This document shows positions 1 to 11,400 of a stretch of 64,000 bases of DNA, in pieces. The DNA is taken from positions 62,001 through 126,000 of the forward strand of contig NZ_JAKIKW010000016.1 in assembly GCF_023283945.1 (NCBI RefSeq), in the 5' to 3' direction. Position numbers and translations under genes: made by a program. Position 1 is the stretch's first letter. Every line of letters begins with the position of its first letter. The DNA is from Shewanella gelidimarina. Lineage in GTDB: Bacteria; Pseudomonadota; Gammaproteobacteria; Enterobacterales; Shewanellaceae. The notes beneath the pieces were generated by a model. The model made no database searches. It saw only the letters and a program-made list of their open reading frames with translations, and was not told the origin of the DNA.

Positions 1-1377
1 CAAATCGCCGTTAAGAAAAAGAACGAAGAAGACAATACACTGCCTGTTGTTGCTAAAGGCGACAAGGTCAAGCTCAAAGAGCTTCTTCCTAAGCAGCACT
101 TTACTAAGCCAGCGGCACGTTATAGTGAAGCTTCATTAGTTAAAGAGCTGGAAAAAAGGGGTATTGGTCGTCCGTCTACTTACGCAACGATTATTTCGAC
201 CATTCAAGATAGAGGCTACGTTAAGGTTGATAACCGTCGTTTCTATGCTGAGAAAATGGGTGAAATTGTCAGTGACAGACTTGTCGGCAGCTTCCAAGAT
301 TTAATGAGTTATGATTTCACCGCAAGCATGGAGCAGACGTTAGATGATGTTGCTCAAGGCAAGCTGGATTGGAAGAAAGTACTCGATGGTTTTTATAAGG
401 ACTTTACCAAGCAGTTAGAGCACGCTGAATTACCACCTGAAGAGGGCGGTATGCGCCCTAATGAGATGGTACTGACGGATATTAAGTGTCCTACCTGTGA
501 GCGTCCAATGGGAATTCGCACCGGTACAACAGGTGTATTCCTAGGGTGTTCAGGTTATGCATTGCCACCTAAAGAGCGTTGTAAGACGACCTTAAACTTA
601 ACGCCTGGCGAAGAAGCGGTAAGTGAAAGCGGTGAAGATGCAGAAACTGAAGCATTACGAGCGAAACATCGCTGCGGTATATGCGGCACTGCAATGGATA
701 GCTACCTCATTGATGAAACCCGTAAATTACACATTTGTGGTAATAACCCAACGTGTGAAGGTTTTGAAATCGAAGAGGGACAGTTTAAGATTAAGGGCTA
801 TGAAGGACCACTTATTGAGTGCGATCGCTGTCAAAGTGATATGGAACTTAAAAATGGTCGTTTTGGTAAGTATTTTGGTTGCACTAATTCTGAATGTAAG
901 AATACGCGTAAATTGCTAAAAAGCGGTGAAGCAGCGCCACCAAAAGAAGACCCAATTCACTTGCCAGATCTTAAATGTACTAAGTCTGATGCCTATTTTG
1001 TATTACGTGATGGCGCCGCAGGCATTTTCCTTGCTGCTAGCACTTTCCCTAAGTCGCGTGAAACACGTGGTCCATTAGTGGAAGAGTTGGTTAAGTACCG
1101 AGAGCTGTTATGGCCTAAGTATGCTTTCCTTGCTGATGCACCGGTTGCTGATGATGATGGTAATTTAGCGTCAGTGCGTTTTAGCCGAAAGACAAAAGAG
1201 CAATATGTTGCGACTGATGTTGATGGTAAGGCGACGGGCTGGAATGCCAAGTTTATTGACGGTAAGTGGGTTGCTGAAGCTAAGGCAAAGCCGAAGCCAA
1301 AAGCCAAAGCTAAGCCTAAAGCTAAAGCCAAGCCAAAGGCTAAAGCAAAACCTAAAGCAGAACCCGAAGCAGAATAA
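1..1377 (+). CDS. topA: DNA topoisomerase I, C-terminal part (5' end outside window)
   Basis: Type IA topoisomerase that relaxes negatively supercoiled DNA. The frame is open from base 1, so the 5' part lies outside the window. The first codons carry the conserved family stretch [14 protein letters not shown] (about 165-205), followed by three C-terminal zinc-ribbon modules with Cys pairs: CPTCERP with a distal Cys pair, CGICGTA with CGNNPTC, and CDRCQSD with CTNSEC. A fourth, Cys-poor module follows. The protein ends in an unusual tail of alternating Lys-Pro-Lys-Ala repeats, probably a flexible basic DNA- or RNA-polymerase-contacting extension. A strong terminator follows directly. Function is certain from sequence; the role of the tail is inference. 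Confidence 0.96.
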   Translation, partial: QIAVKKKNEEDNTLPVVAKGDKVKLKELLPKQHFTKPAARYSEASLVKELEKRGIGRPSTYATIISTIQDRGYVKVDNRRFYAEKMGEIVSDRLVGSFQDLMSYDFTASMEQTLDDVAQGKLDWKKVLDGFYKDFTKQLEHAELPPEEGGMRPNEMVLTDIKCPTCERPMGIRTGTTGVFLGCSGYALPPKERCKTTLNLTPGEEAVSESGEDAETEALRAKHRCGICGTAMDSYLIDETRKLHICGNNPTCEGFEIEEGQFKIKGYEGPLIECDRCQSDMELKNGRFGKYFGCTNSECKNTRKLLKSGEAAPPKEDPIHLPDLKCTKSDAYFVLRDGAAGIFLAASTFPKSRETRGPLVEELVKYRELLWPKYAFLADAPVADDDGNLASVRFSRKTKEQYVATDVDGKATGWNAKFIDGKWVAEAKAKPKPKAKAKPKAKAKPKAKAKPKAEPEAE

Positions 1378-1400
1378 TGCATTAGGTTTACAAGCTTAAT

Positions 1401-1432
1401 AAAAAGCCCCGAATATATCGGGGCTTTTTAAT
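1401..1432 (+). terminator. Rho-independent terminator of topA
   Basis: A perfect 12-bp stem AAAAAGCCCCGA / TCGGGGCTTTTT with a 5-nt loop, ending in a T run, lies 23 bp after the topA stop. The A run on the other side could let it also serve the convergent gene ending at 1505. Confidence 0.9.
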
Positions 1433-1504
1433 GCCTGTATTTTAGTACTGATGGCTTAAACTTTGTTTAAACCAATGGTCATTTTTCGCTTATTGTACCA
1501 ATGA

Positions 1505-2281
1505 CTACCATTTCCGCTTTGGCTGGAACAGCACGTCAATATCATCTTCATCTGCTTTAGGTTTGGCAACTTGTGGCTGGGCTAATTTCTGTGCCCCCAT
1601 AATCTCGTCTAACATTGTTTTAGCTTCATCGACTTTTTTTGCAATAAAAGGATCATTGGGCGTTTGTGCTTTAATGGTATGCAAGGTCGACAAAGCTTTG
1701 GTGACCATCTGCTTAGCGGATCCGTACTGTTTCATAAAACAAGCGGCTCTTCCTCTTGCAAGCATTGAGTCAACGTTAATTCTAAGTTGAAGATTGTCTA
1801 TCGTCTGCTCTTCTTGGCTAAAGATAGCCGGCTCTACTCTTCCCTTATTATGCTCAGATCTGAGTATGGCTTTCATTTTCTTAAGCGTCTGAACTAACGT
1901 GAGCACCTGTCTATCATTATCAGGTAGCCTAAACAGCTCAATGGCAGGGGTAGACTTAGGAGCATTGTTGAGTACTTCTATCTGGCTGCGCAAATCATAT
2001 AGTCGGCGTTCATAATCATTTTTTTGCGCAGGGGATAATGAGGCGGCAATATTGAGTGCTTCTTCTATTCTTTTATAGAGCACGAGTATTATATTACTGG
2101 AACAAGGAATAAGCCCGGTGTTAGAAAGCACATCTTCTGTTTCATCAATGATCGCCCTCTGTCGAGCAAGCTCTGTGCGTCTTTCAGCTTCCACACGTGC
2201 TTTTTGTTGTTGAATGATGCTAATGCCGATAATAAGAAGCAGTAAAACACCGATCAAGACAAAGACTGAAACGATAATCAT
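1505..2281 (-). CDS. Membrane-anchored hypothetical protein
   Basis: A 258-residue protein I do not recognise by family. It begins with one strongly hydrophobic helix (about residues 2-24) and almost no residues before it, so it is probably a single-pass inner-membrane protein with the bulk in the cytoplasm. The rest is Lys/Arg/Glu/Gln-rich and predicted helical (QQQKARVEAERRTELARQRA at 24-43), resembling coiled coil. The last residues are acidic then basic (DEDDIDVLFQPKRKW). It sits alone, convergent with topA and divergent from cysB. No catalytic motif is visible. Confidence 0.8.
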   Translation of the reverse strand: MIIVSVFVLIGVLLLLIIGISIIQQQKARVEAERRTELARQRAIIDETEDVLSNTGLIPCSSNIILVLYKRIEEALNIAASLSPAQKNDYERRLYDLRSQIEVLNNAPKSTPAIELFRLPDNDRQVLTLVQTLKKMKAILRSEHNKGRVEPAIFSQEEQTIDNLQLRINVDSMLARGRAACFMKQYGSAKQMVTKALSTLHTIKAQTPNDPFIAKKVDEAKTMLDEIMGAQKLAQPQVAKPKADEDDIDVLFQPKRKW

Positions 2282-2482
2282 AGAGGGTCCAAATATTTTA
2301 CAGTGCTTTTAATGCTACTATAAATCAACATTCTAGGATAGTCACTTCATCATGGTTTGGCTATTATCAGTTCGCAGGAGTTGACTATTGTGCTATATTC
2401 CATTTGATTTAATTATTCCGTTGTACTATAACGAATAAATATACTTAAATGTGTCATTGCTTATCTATTCATGGATCTGTAA

Positions 2483-3481
<999 letters not shown>

Positions 3482-3531
3482 TTAGACTCAATGACAAACA
3501 GCCATTGAGTATACAGCGTTCAATAGCTCAT

Positions 3532-3562
3532 AAAAAAACCTCGCAATAGCGAGGTTTTTTTT
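3532..3562. terminator. Bidirectional terminator between cysB and sdaA
   Basis: A 12-bp perfect stem AAAAAACCTCGC / GCGAGGTTTTTT with loop AATA. It has A and T runs on both sides, so it can end transcription from both convergent genes. Confidence 0.9.
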
Positions 3563-3577
3563 ATGGAAGAGCGTGAA

Positions 3578-4954
3578 TTAACACTCTACGATATTAACAG
3601 CCAAGCCACCTTTAGCGGTTTCTTTATACTTGCTACGCATATCTTTACCTGTATCCATCATAGTCTTGATGACTTTATCTAGAGACACTTTGTGGTTACC
3701 ATCTCCGCGCATTGCCATGCGTGAAGCGTTAATGGCTTTCACTGCGCCCATTGCGTTACGTTCAATGCAGGGGACTTGTACTAAGCCACCGACAGGATCG
3801 CACGTTAAGCCCAAATTATGCTCCATGCCGATTTCAGCGGCATTTTCAACATGCTCTATGGTACCGCCCATGATCTCGGTTAACGCAGCAGCGGCCATTG
3901 AACAAGCCACACCGACTTCGCCTTGACAACCGACTTCAGCACCTGAGATTGATGCGTTCTTTTTGTAAAGAATCCCAATAGCAGCTGCAGTGAGCAGGTA
4001 ACGACAACAAACGTCCATATCCACTTCTTGCACGAACATATCGTAATAGCTAAGGACGGCTGGAATGATGCCTGCTGCGCCGTTTGTGGGGGCGGTGACA
4101 ACACGATCGCCAGCCGCATTTTGCTCATTGACTGAAAGCGCAAATAAGTCTACCCAGTCCATTGCAGTAAAAGGATCTACCACGCTTTTACCTTCCGCTT
4201 TTAAGCGACGATAAAGCGATGGTGCACGGCGTCTTAGCTTTAATCCACCGGGTAAAATACCCTCTTTTTGATAACCACGTTCAACACAGGACTTCATGGT
4301 TTGCCAAATTTCCCACAGCTGTTTCTGTATGGCGTCAGAGTCATTAATGCTAAGCTCATTGGCCATCATTAATGATGAAATGCTAAAGCCGTTTTCGGTA
4401 CAGAGTTCAAGAAGTTGTTGAGCCGACTCAAAATCATAAGGTGCTGATTTGATGGGCGTAGCTGGAGAGGCATCTTGGGCTTTGATTTCATCTTCATCCA
4501 AAATAAAGCCACCACCAACAGAGTAGTAGGTACGCTCATAGATGCATTTACCGTCAGTATAAGCATAAAGGGTCATGGCATTAGCATGAGCGGGTAGGCT
4601 TTTACGTCGATGGTAGGTGACACCGTTTGCACGAGAAAATTTCACTTCACGGCCATCACTCAACAATAACTTTTCATCATTGCTAACATTTTCTAAAATA
4701 GCGTCAATCTTATCGGTATCAACGGTATCAGGTGCTTCTCCCATCAAACCGAGTATAACGGCTTTACCGGTGCCATGACCTTTACCTGTTTGACCTAATG
4801 AACCGAACAGCTCTGAACGTAACTCATCAATCGTTTCAAAAAGACCTTGTGTGGTCAGATCTTTAATAAATATGTTACCCGCTTTCATCGGGCCTACAGT
4901 ATGTGAACTTGATGGGCCAATGCCTATCTTAAACATGTCGAATACACTAATCAT
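3578..4954 (-). CDS. sdaA: L-serine ammonia-lyase, iron-sulfur dependent, single chain
   Basis: Converts L-serine to pyruvate and ammonia using a 4Fe-4S cluster. The 458-residue protein has both family domains fused: the beta domain ([22 protein letters not shown] at the N-terminus) and the alpha domain with the Cys-containing cluster region ([10 protein letters not shown] and [14 protein letters not shown]), as in E. coli SdaA/SdaB. Which of the two paralogues is equivalent cannot be told here. It faces nagZ divergently across an A+T-rich region holding an imperfect dyad (about 5020-5053) that could be a regulator site. Confidence 0.95.
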   Translation of the reverse strand: MISVFDMFKIGIGPSSSHTVGPMKAGNIFIKDLTTQGLFETIDELRSELFGSLGQTGKGHGTGKAVILGLMGEAPDTVDTDKIDAILENVSNDEKLLLSDGREVKFSRANGVTYHRRKSLPAHANAMTLYAYTDGKCIYERTYYSVGGGFILDEDEIKAQDASPATPIKSAPYDFESAQQLLELCTENGFSISSLMMANELSINDSDAIQKQLWEIWQTMKSCVERGYQKEGILPGGLKLRRRAPSLYRRLKAEGKSVVDPFTAMDWVDLFALSVNEQNAAGDRVVTAPTNGAAGIIPAVLSYYDMFVQEVDMDVCCRYLLTAAAIGILYKKNASISGAEVGCQGEVGVACSMAAAALTEIMGGTIEHVENAAEIGMEHNLGLTCDPVGGLVQVPCIERNAMGAVKAINASRMAMRGDGNHKVSLDKVIKTMMDTGKDMRSKYKETAKGGLAVNIVEC

Positions 4955-5342
4955 GCTAAACCTTTATTACTCTAGTTGTTATTGTTATAACCAATATTAC
5001 TAAGATCATTACCGCGTGGTTAATTGAACATATGGTTGTATATGTCGATTAATCAGCGTAAAAAACTTATGCTTAATGTTAATCTTAGTTGCTTGAATTA
5101 ATTGGTGTAAAAAGTATCCCATACTTTTTCTTTTTATATAGCATTAGTTTTTTTTAATTTAGTTATAAAGCATTAGATAAACTAATTTTAGTATTGCATG
5201 TATAATTTGTAGGATCATGCTCAGCTTGATTTTTATAGAGCAATTATAACAATGACTTATAGGTTTTTGTGTATGCCTTTGTTGTATTGTTTTGCTCATT
5301 TTCTTGCATGGATTCTACCCTTGAAAAATTTTTAGAGGTCAT
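4955..5342. other. A+T-rich divergent intergenic region between sdaA and nagZ
   Basis: No gene is seen. It should hold the promoters of both neighbours. An imperfect inverted repeat at 5020-5053 (CATAT / ATATG arms with outer TTAAT / ATTAA) is the most structured part. A TATAAT hexamer at 5201-5206 on the + strand could be a -10 box for nagZ, but no clear -35 partner is seen. Confidence 0.5.
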
Positions 5343-6356
5343 ATGAGTTATTTGATGTTAGATGTTGAGTCAACATTTTTAAGTGATGATGAAGCAAAAC
5401 AACTATCCCACCCAATGATTGGTGGCCTTATCTTGTTTAGCCGTAACTACACTGATCGCAATCAATTGATACAGCTCATTCAATCTATAAGAGCTGTTCG
5501 TGCTGATATTTTAATTGCGGTCGATCAAGAGGGCGGTCGAGTACAACGCTTTAGAGACGAGTTCACCATTTTACCTGCAATGGGCGATATATTACCCGCG
5601 GCTAAGGGCGATCTCAGACTGGCAAGCGCTTGGGCTACAGAGCTTGGTTTTTTAATGGCAATAGAGCTACTCGCTATCGATATCGATTTGAGCTTTGCCC
5701 CTGTGCTTGATCTCAATGGTGTTAGCCAAGTCATCGGCAAGCGTAGTTTTAGTGATAATAAAGCAGAGGTTGAATTACTCGCAAATGCATTTATTGCTGG
5801 AATGGAACAAGCTGGAATGGCAAGTGTGGGTAAGCATTTCCCAGGGCATGGCAGTGTCGAGGCTGATTCGCACATCGCCAAACCGGTAGACTTGAGATCA
5901 AAAGAGGCAATTTTTGCTAATGACATGCAGCCGTTTAAACAGCTGATAGCGAAGGACCGACTGCAAGGGATCATGCCAGCACATGTTATTTATCCTAATG
6001 TTGATGCAAACCCCGCTGGCTTCTCTACGTTTTGGCTGCAAGATGTGCTGCGTAAAGAACTTGGGTTTAACGGCGTGATCTTCTCTGATGACCTAGGGAT
6101 GAAAGGAGCCGCTGTTGCTGGAGGCTATTGTGCGCGGGCGCAGGCTGCCATTGATGCAGGTTGCAACATGATATTGGTCTGTAACGACAGCGTCGGCGCT
6201 ACCGAAGTACTCCATGGCGTTAATTGGCCTAAACAAGAGCAAGAGATCACTGCTAACCTGTTAAAACCTAATTTGGTGGCTGTGGCGAATGCACTGCAAG
6301 ATCATGAGCGTTGGGAAAAAGCGAAGGCAATTGCAGTTGAAATTATTGGAAATTGA
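5343..6356 (+). CDS. nagZ: Beta-N-acetylhexosaminidase NagZ
   Basis: Cytoplasmic glycoside hydrolase family 3 enzyme of peptidoglycan recycling. It removes N-acetylglucosamine from GlcNAc-anhydroMurNAc peptides and so affects the AmpC-inducing signal. The diagnostic KHFPGHG motif is at residues 164-170 with D175-S-H177 completing the acid/base dyad, and the catalytic Asp lies in SDDLGM (about 249). The 337-residue length is typical. There is no signal peptide, which fits cytoplasmic action. The ycfP gene follows 78 bp downstream of its stop and is probably co-transcribed, as in related bacteria. Confidence 0.96.
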   Translation: MSYLMLDVESTFLSDDEAKQLSHPMIGGLILFSRNYTDRNQLIQLIQSIRAVRADILIAVDQEGGRVQRFRDEFTILPAMGDILPAAKGDLRLASAWATELGFLMAIELLAIDIDLSFAPVLDLNGVSQVIGKRSFSDNKAEVELLANAFIAGMEQAGMASVGKHFPGHGSVEADSHIAKPVDLRSKEAIFANDMQPFKQLIAKDRLQGIMPAHVIYPNVDANPAGFSTFWLQDVLRKELGFNGVIFSDDLGMKGAAVAGGYCARAQAAIDAGCNMILVCNDSVGATEVLHGVNWPKQEQEITANLLKPNLVAVANALQDHERWEKAKAIAVEIIGN

Positions 6357-6434
6357 TGTAGCGCAATGAACTCAGCAGCCTAGCTTGTTAGGTTAGCTAT
6401 TATCCATATACCCGCATAAACAATGGAGCCATAT

Positions 6435-6974
6435 ATGATCCTGTATTTACATGGGTTTGATGCAACCAGCCCCGGCAACCACGATAAAATGCGTCAACTG
6501 CAATTTATTGACGAAGATGTGCGTTTGGTTAGTTACAGTACGCAGCACCCTAGAAATGACATGCAGTATTTGTTGAATGAAGTCAGTAAACAGATTATCG
6601 CCTCAGAGGATACATCACCGCTAATCATAGGTGTGGGTTTAGGGGCTTTTTGGGCGGAAAGGATCGGCTTTTTAAACAAGATTAAGGCGGTGTTAATTAA
6701 TCCGAATCTTGCACCACAGCACAATATGGTGAGCAAAATAGACCGGCCTGAAGAGTACACTGATATTGCTAATAAATGTGTTATTGATTTTCGTGATCTT
6801 AACCGTGAAAAAGCACTTTGTATTTTGGCGCGAAATGATGAAGTTAATGATAATGATGCTACTGCTAATCAATTACAGGATTATTACGACATCGTATGGG
6901 ATGAGGAGCAGAGCCACAAGTTTACTTCGCTTGCTGCTCAGTTAAATAGGATCAAGGCCTTTAAAGAAGGTTAA
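6435..6974 (+). CDS. ycfP: UPF0227 family esterase-like protein YcfP
   Basis: Small alpha/beta-hydrolase-fold protein, about 179 residues from this start. It begins [19 protein letters not shown], the family N-terminus, and has the nucleophile-elbow region [13 protein letters not shown], in which the usual Gly-x-Ser-x-Gly serine is replaced (G-V-G-L-G). Classical esterase chemistry is therefore doubtful. I chose the ATG at 6435 rather than the in-frame ATG at 6423 because GGAG at 6425-6428 is well spaced from it and the family starts there. It sits directly after nagZ, the same pairing as in E. coli. Confidence 0.9.
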   Translation: MILYLHGFDATSPGNHDKMRQLQFIDEDVRLVSYSTQHPRNDMQYLLNEVSKQIIASEDTSPLIIGVGLGAFWAERIGFLNKIKAVLINPNLAPQHNMVSKIDRPEEYTDIANKCVIDFRDLNREKALCILARNDEVNDNDATANQLQDYYDIVWDEEQSHKFTSLAAQLNRIKAFKEG

Positions 6975-6998
6975 GCCATTTTATGGATAGGCGATTGT

Positions 6999-7030
6999 AA
7001 TCCACTAAAGTCATTTGAGTTTAGTGGATT
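6999..7030 (+). terminator. Perfect 11-bp hairpin after ycfP
   Basis: AATCCACTAAA pairs exactly with TTTAGTGGATT across a 10-nt loop. No T run follows, so it is either a weak terminator or an mRNA 3'-end stabiliser. Confidence 0.5.
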
Positions 7031-7173
7031 TAAGTGTCTGCACAACTTTGCTCAATGGTGAACTATAGGCTAAGTTGTTAAAAGCAGCCTAAGCCTTGCG
7101 CTGGGTGAAACAGTGGTTAGCAGCAAACATTATTCTCTCTACATAGACTGATATTACGGAGTGGGTGTTAATT

Positions 7174-7449
7174 ATGAAGCGCGTCATTATTAAGATCACT
7201 GGAAAGGTTCAAGGTGTCTCTTTTCGTCAAAAGACATTGCTTCAAGCGACGACACTGGGTCTAACCGGGTATGTGAGTAATATTGCTGATGGTTCAGTTC
7301 AAGTGCTTGCACAAGGTAGCTACCCAGCAGTCGATAAGTTGATTTATTGGTGTCAAAGCGGCGCACCGATGGCAAAAGTCGATAGGGTTTATGTTGAAGA
7401 TGACGAGGCAGATGATATCTACCTCGACTTTTCTATTGTTCAGTTATAG
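7174..7449 (+). CDS. acyP: Acylphosphatase
   Basis: Small enzyme hydrolysing acyl phosphates such as carbamoyl phosphate and acetyl phosphate. The 91-residue chain carries the signature GKVQGVSFRQK with the phosphate-binding Arg18, and GYVSNIADGSV with the catalytic Asn36. The ATG at 7174 gives the normal family N-terminus; an in-frame GTG lies three codons upstream and is closer to the GGAG at 7158. It converges on csiV with no obvious terminator between them. Confidence 0.94.
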   Translation: MKRVIIKITGKVQGVSFRQKTLLQATTLGLTGYVSNIADGSVQVLAQGSYPAVDKLIYWCQSGAPMAKVDRVYVEDDEADDIYLDFSIVQL

Positions 7450-7485
7450 CGAGCGATACCCAACGAGTTGAGGGATATATTTGCC

Positions 7486-8493
7486 TTAAAAGCGGTTTGC
7501 TTCACTGGTGCTACTGATACGATTAGTCATATCAATCTCAGTTTGTGCGGTAGGTTGTTCCATTTTTCGGATCTGAATGATCATTCCCATCTTCGGGTGG
7601 TCAAAGTAATGCACTTCGTCGCTTCTAACGCGTCTATTTTGTTTCATAGGAATCGAATACAAAAAGGGAGTTGTTACAGATCCAGTTTCTGCTGTTAGGT
7701 TATCACTGCTAAAACTTTCTGGGTCGTGATAAGTCAAGGTAACCGTTTTCTCACCCTCCTGACGTAGATTAAACGCAGTTTCTATGAACAGATAATGTTC
7801 AAGATAGATGTTAAGAGTCCCATCTAGCTTCCATACTGGTTTTTTGGTGTCAGCTAATAAACCACTACTCATAAAATCAAACTGTGGCAGTTCATCGTTT
7901 AAATTACTGAGCTGCAGTGGTTGTCCATTTTGCTCATAATCTTTGGAGTAATCATTTCCTGAATATAGCTTAACAGGGATAGCTTTGTTTCTTGGAAGCA
8001 TGGATTGCTGCCATGTCATATGCAGCAGGCTTTTATTGCCTTTCTCTCGTTTTAATGTCGCGATAATGTCTTTAAATTGGCTTTGGCTTTTTGCTAATAG
8101 AACAGCTCCATCGCCTAAATAAGCGGTCGCGGGTTTAGGTGCTGCAATCAACATCGGGATGTCCGCTACCGATTTAACTTGGTTATTCGAGTTGAGCTGC
8201 TCATTACAATTTAGGCTATCAGTTGCCCAATCCGTAGAGGTACAGCCATTAAGTCCCATATTAACTGCGGTTAAATCAGTACTCACCATCGGGGTAATAA
8301 AATCGACGGTTTTGCGTTGACGTGACTTAATGACTTCATCTGGCCATTGCTCAGTCGTAGGCGCGTTGTGCTCATATAGGTAGATCTCGACTTCAAACCA
8401 GCGCTCTTCTTGGGCAAAGGCTGTTGTCGACAGACTAGAAATAACGCTAGCAGCGAGGGCGATTATTAACTTATTTGTTGATAGTCTAAACAC
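7486..8493 (-). CDS. csiV: Peptidoglycan-binding protein CsiV
   Basis: A 335-residue exported protein with a clear signal peptide (about residues 1-27, ending TAFAQEE) and the PF10972 (formerly DUF2803) start RWFEVEIYLYEHN. In Vibrio cholerae the homologue CsiV binds peptidoglycan and supports LpoA/PBP1A-driven wall synthesis; that function is transferred by family. It follows mfd with only 2 bp between stop and start and must be translated from the same transcript. Why a transcription-repair factor is paired with a wall protein is unknown. Confidence 0.88.
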   Translation of the reverse strand: MFRLSTNKLIIALAASVISSLSTTAFAQEERWFEVEIYLYEHNAPTTEQWPDEVIKSRQRKTVDFITPMVSTDLTAVNMGLNGCTSTDWATDSLNCNEQLNSNNQVKSVADIPMLIAAPKPATAYLGDGAVLLAKSQSQFKDIIATLKREKGNKSLLHMTWQQSMLPRNKAIPVKLYSGNDYSKDYEQNGQPLQLSNLNDELPQFDFMSSGLLADTKKPVWKLDGTLNIYLEHYLFIETAFNLRQEGEKTVTLTYHDPESFSSDNLTAETGSVTTPFLYSIPMKQNRRVRSDEVHYFDHPKMGMIIQIRKMEQPTAQTEIDMTNRISSTSEANRF

Positions 8494-8495
8494 GA

Positions 8496-11400
8496 TTATT
8501 CTCCAATGCGATGTTGAGACAACTGTTCAAGTAACAGTTTTATGAGTGCTAGCCTATCTTTGGCTGATTCTGATGGCATGCTGAATTTTAGCTTATTGGG
8601 GCCATCCATTCGATATATTTGCGGCTGGTTCTGCAATAAACCAATAATAAAGGTGGGATCCACTTTATTATTGTCGCCAAATTCTATGCTACCACCTTTT
8701 GCATGCATTTCGATCTTTCGAAGACCCAGTTGCGTAGCAAGGTGCTTATAGAGTGTTAGCGCCATTAGGTTTTTAGTGGGTTCGGGCAACATACCGAAAC
8801 GGTCAATAAACTCAACTTTTAATTCATCGACGGCTTTCTCTGTTTTACAGTTAGCGATGCGTTTGTATAGCGAAAGACGCATATTAACATCACTGACATA
8901 ATCTTCAGGTAGCAGGGCAGGGATCCGCAACTCAATTTCACTTTGTTGACGTAGCATCTGATCGAGCGAAGGTTCTTTACCGTCTTTAAGCATCTTAACG
9001 GCCTCTTCAAGCATCTCCATATAAAGGGTGAAACCTATCTTAGAGATATGGCCACTTTGTTCGTCACCGAGCAATTCGCCTGCGCCACGGATCTCTAAAT
9101 CTTGGGTTGCCAACATAAAGCCAGCACCAAGATCTTCGAGTGCGCCAATCGCTTCTAATCGCTTACGCGCATCTTTAGTCATGCTTTTAGGATGTGGTGT
9201 CATCAAATAGGCATATGCTTGGTGATGCGAGCGACCAACACGGCCTCGCAACTGATGCAGCTGCGCTAAACCAAACTTATCGGCCCGTTCAATCACAATC
9301 GTATTTGCTGATGGAACATCAATACCCGTTTCAATAATGGTGGTACAGACGAGTACATTAAAGCGCTGGTGATAAAAGTCAGACATCACTCGTTCAAGTT
9401 CGCGTTCACGCATCTGTCCGTGCGCAGTAACAACACGTGCTTCGGGTAGCAGCTCACTTATTTCTGCAGCCCTTTTTTCAATCGTTTCCACGCTATTATG
9501 TAAGAAATAGACTTGGCCACCACGTAAAATCTCACGAAGGAGCGCTTCTCTAATCGTAGCTTCATCATATTCACGGATAAAGGTTTTTACGGCTAAACGC
9601 TTGGCGGGTGGTGTGGCGATAATCGACAAGTCACGCATGCCTGACATCGCCATGTTTAATGTGCGTGGGATCGGCGTGGCGGTTAGGGTAAGGATATCGA
9701 CATTGGCACGCAGTGCCTTAATCTTCTCTTTTTGTCGCACGCCAAAACGGTGTTCTTCGTCAATAACCAGTAAGCCTAAGTTCTCGAACTTAGCCTCTGA
9801 CTGCAACAGCTTGTGAGTACCGATCACAATATCCACTTTGCCGTTGGTTAAGTCTTTCATGACCTGGGTTTGTTCTTTGGCTGTTTTGAAACGTGACATA
9901 ACCTCTATCTTAAAAGGCCAATCAGCAAAACGGTCTTGGAAATTTTCGAAATGTTGCTGTGCAAGTAACGTCGTTGGGACTAGAATTGCCACTTGTTTAC
10001 CGTCATTAACAGCCACAAATGCGGCGCGCATCGCCACTTCCGTTTTACCAAACCCCACATCACCACAGACTAATCTATCCATTGCCATGGGTGTACGCAT
10101 ATCTTCTATAACGGCTGATATCGCGGTTTCTTGATCGACGGTTTCTTCAAACGGGAAGCTACCGGCAAATTGTGCGTACTCTACCTGGTCAATATGACAA
10201 GCCTCACCAGGCCTTGATTGCCTGCGGGCATAAACATCTAGTAATTCAGCCGCAACGTCACGAATTTTCTCAATGGCTTTGCGTTTCGCTTTAGCCCAGG
10301 TTTCGTTGCCTAACTTATTGAGGTTTGCCTCTTCATCGGGGCCAACACTGTAGCGACTGATGAGGTGTAAAGAGGAGACGGGAACATAAAGTTTGTCACC
10401 GCCGGAATACTCAAGCACGAGATATTCGGCAACAAGCCCACCGGTATCAAGTGTTTCTAGGCCTTGATAACGTGCGACACCATGATCTAGATGGACTATT
10501 GGTTGGCCCACTTTTAGCTCTGCAAGGTTTTTAACCAGTGCATCGCTACTGATCTGGCGTTGTTTGTCTCGGCGGCGGCGCTGCGATATACGTTGACCAA
10601 ACAGCTCCGTTTCGCAAATTAGACTGAATTTTCCACCGGTCTTTTTCTCAATGATACAACCTTGAGACAGCGGTGAAACAATCAGCCCTAATTTGGTTTT
10701 ACTGGCAGCAAATTCGTTAAAGTGGCTAAATAACGTAGGCTTTAGTTTTATCTTACCGAGCAGTTCTAAAAGGGCTTCACGGCGACCTTCTGATTCTGCA
10801 CTGAATAACATTCTCTCGCCTAAGGCGGCATACTCTTCAAGGAGTAAAAGAGGTTGTTTCAGTTTATGATTTGCAGCTAGATCAGGTAGTTTTAATGCTT
10901 TTGCTTCAATTGCGGTACCGGTAAAAGGCGCTGTTTTTAACTGAAATCTTGGGAATCCTTTAAAGGCGCTAAAAATCTGCTCTGTTAAAAGGTAAAGCTC
11001 TTGCGGGCTTAATAAAGGCCGCAGTGGATCCACGCGTCTATCTTCATAGCGAGTTTCAACTTCATGAAGGTGAGCTTGGGTGGCTGTTTCAATATCTCCG
11101 ACAGTGATTAATTGCGTTTTTTCTGGCAAATAATCGAACAGACTCGCAGTGTCATCAAAAAATAGTGGCAGGTAATTTTCTATTCCTGCGGGCATGGTCT
11201 TTTTACTGACCATTTGATAAATAGAGCCGGGTTCTTTGACGAGAACCTCAAATCGTCGACGATAACGCTGTCTAAATCCTTCAATGGCAGCATTGTCAGT
11301 TGGAAACTCTTTTGCGGGCAGCAGTCGAATAGAGGGTAGTTCGTGGCTAGAACGTTGGGTTTCTGGATCAAAATGTCGAATAGATTCCACTTCGTCATCA

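Noticed and set aside
993..1382. Long minus-strand frame opposite the topA tail, rich in Ala/Leu/Phe/Gly
   Set aside because: Antisense reflection of the Lys-Pro-Ala repeat codons.
6435..6974. YcfP as an active serine esterase
   Set aside because: The nucleophile elbow reads GVGLG without the serine in its usual place, so only the fold is claimed.
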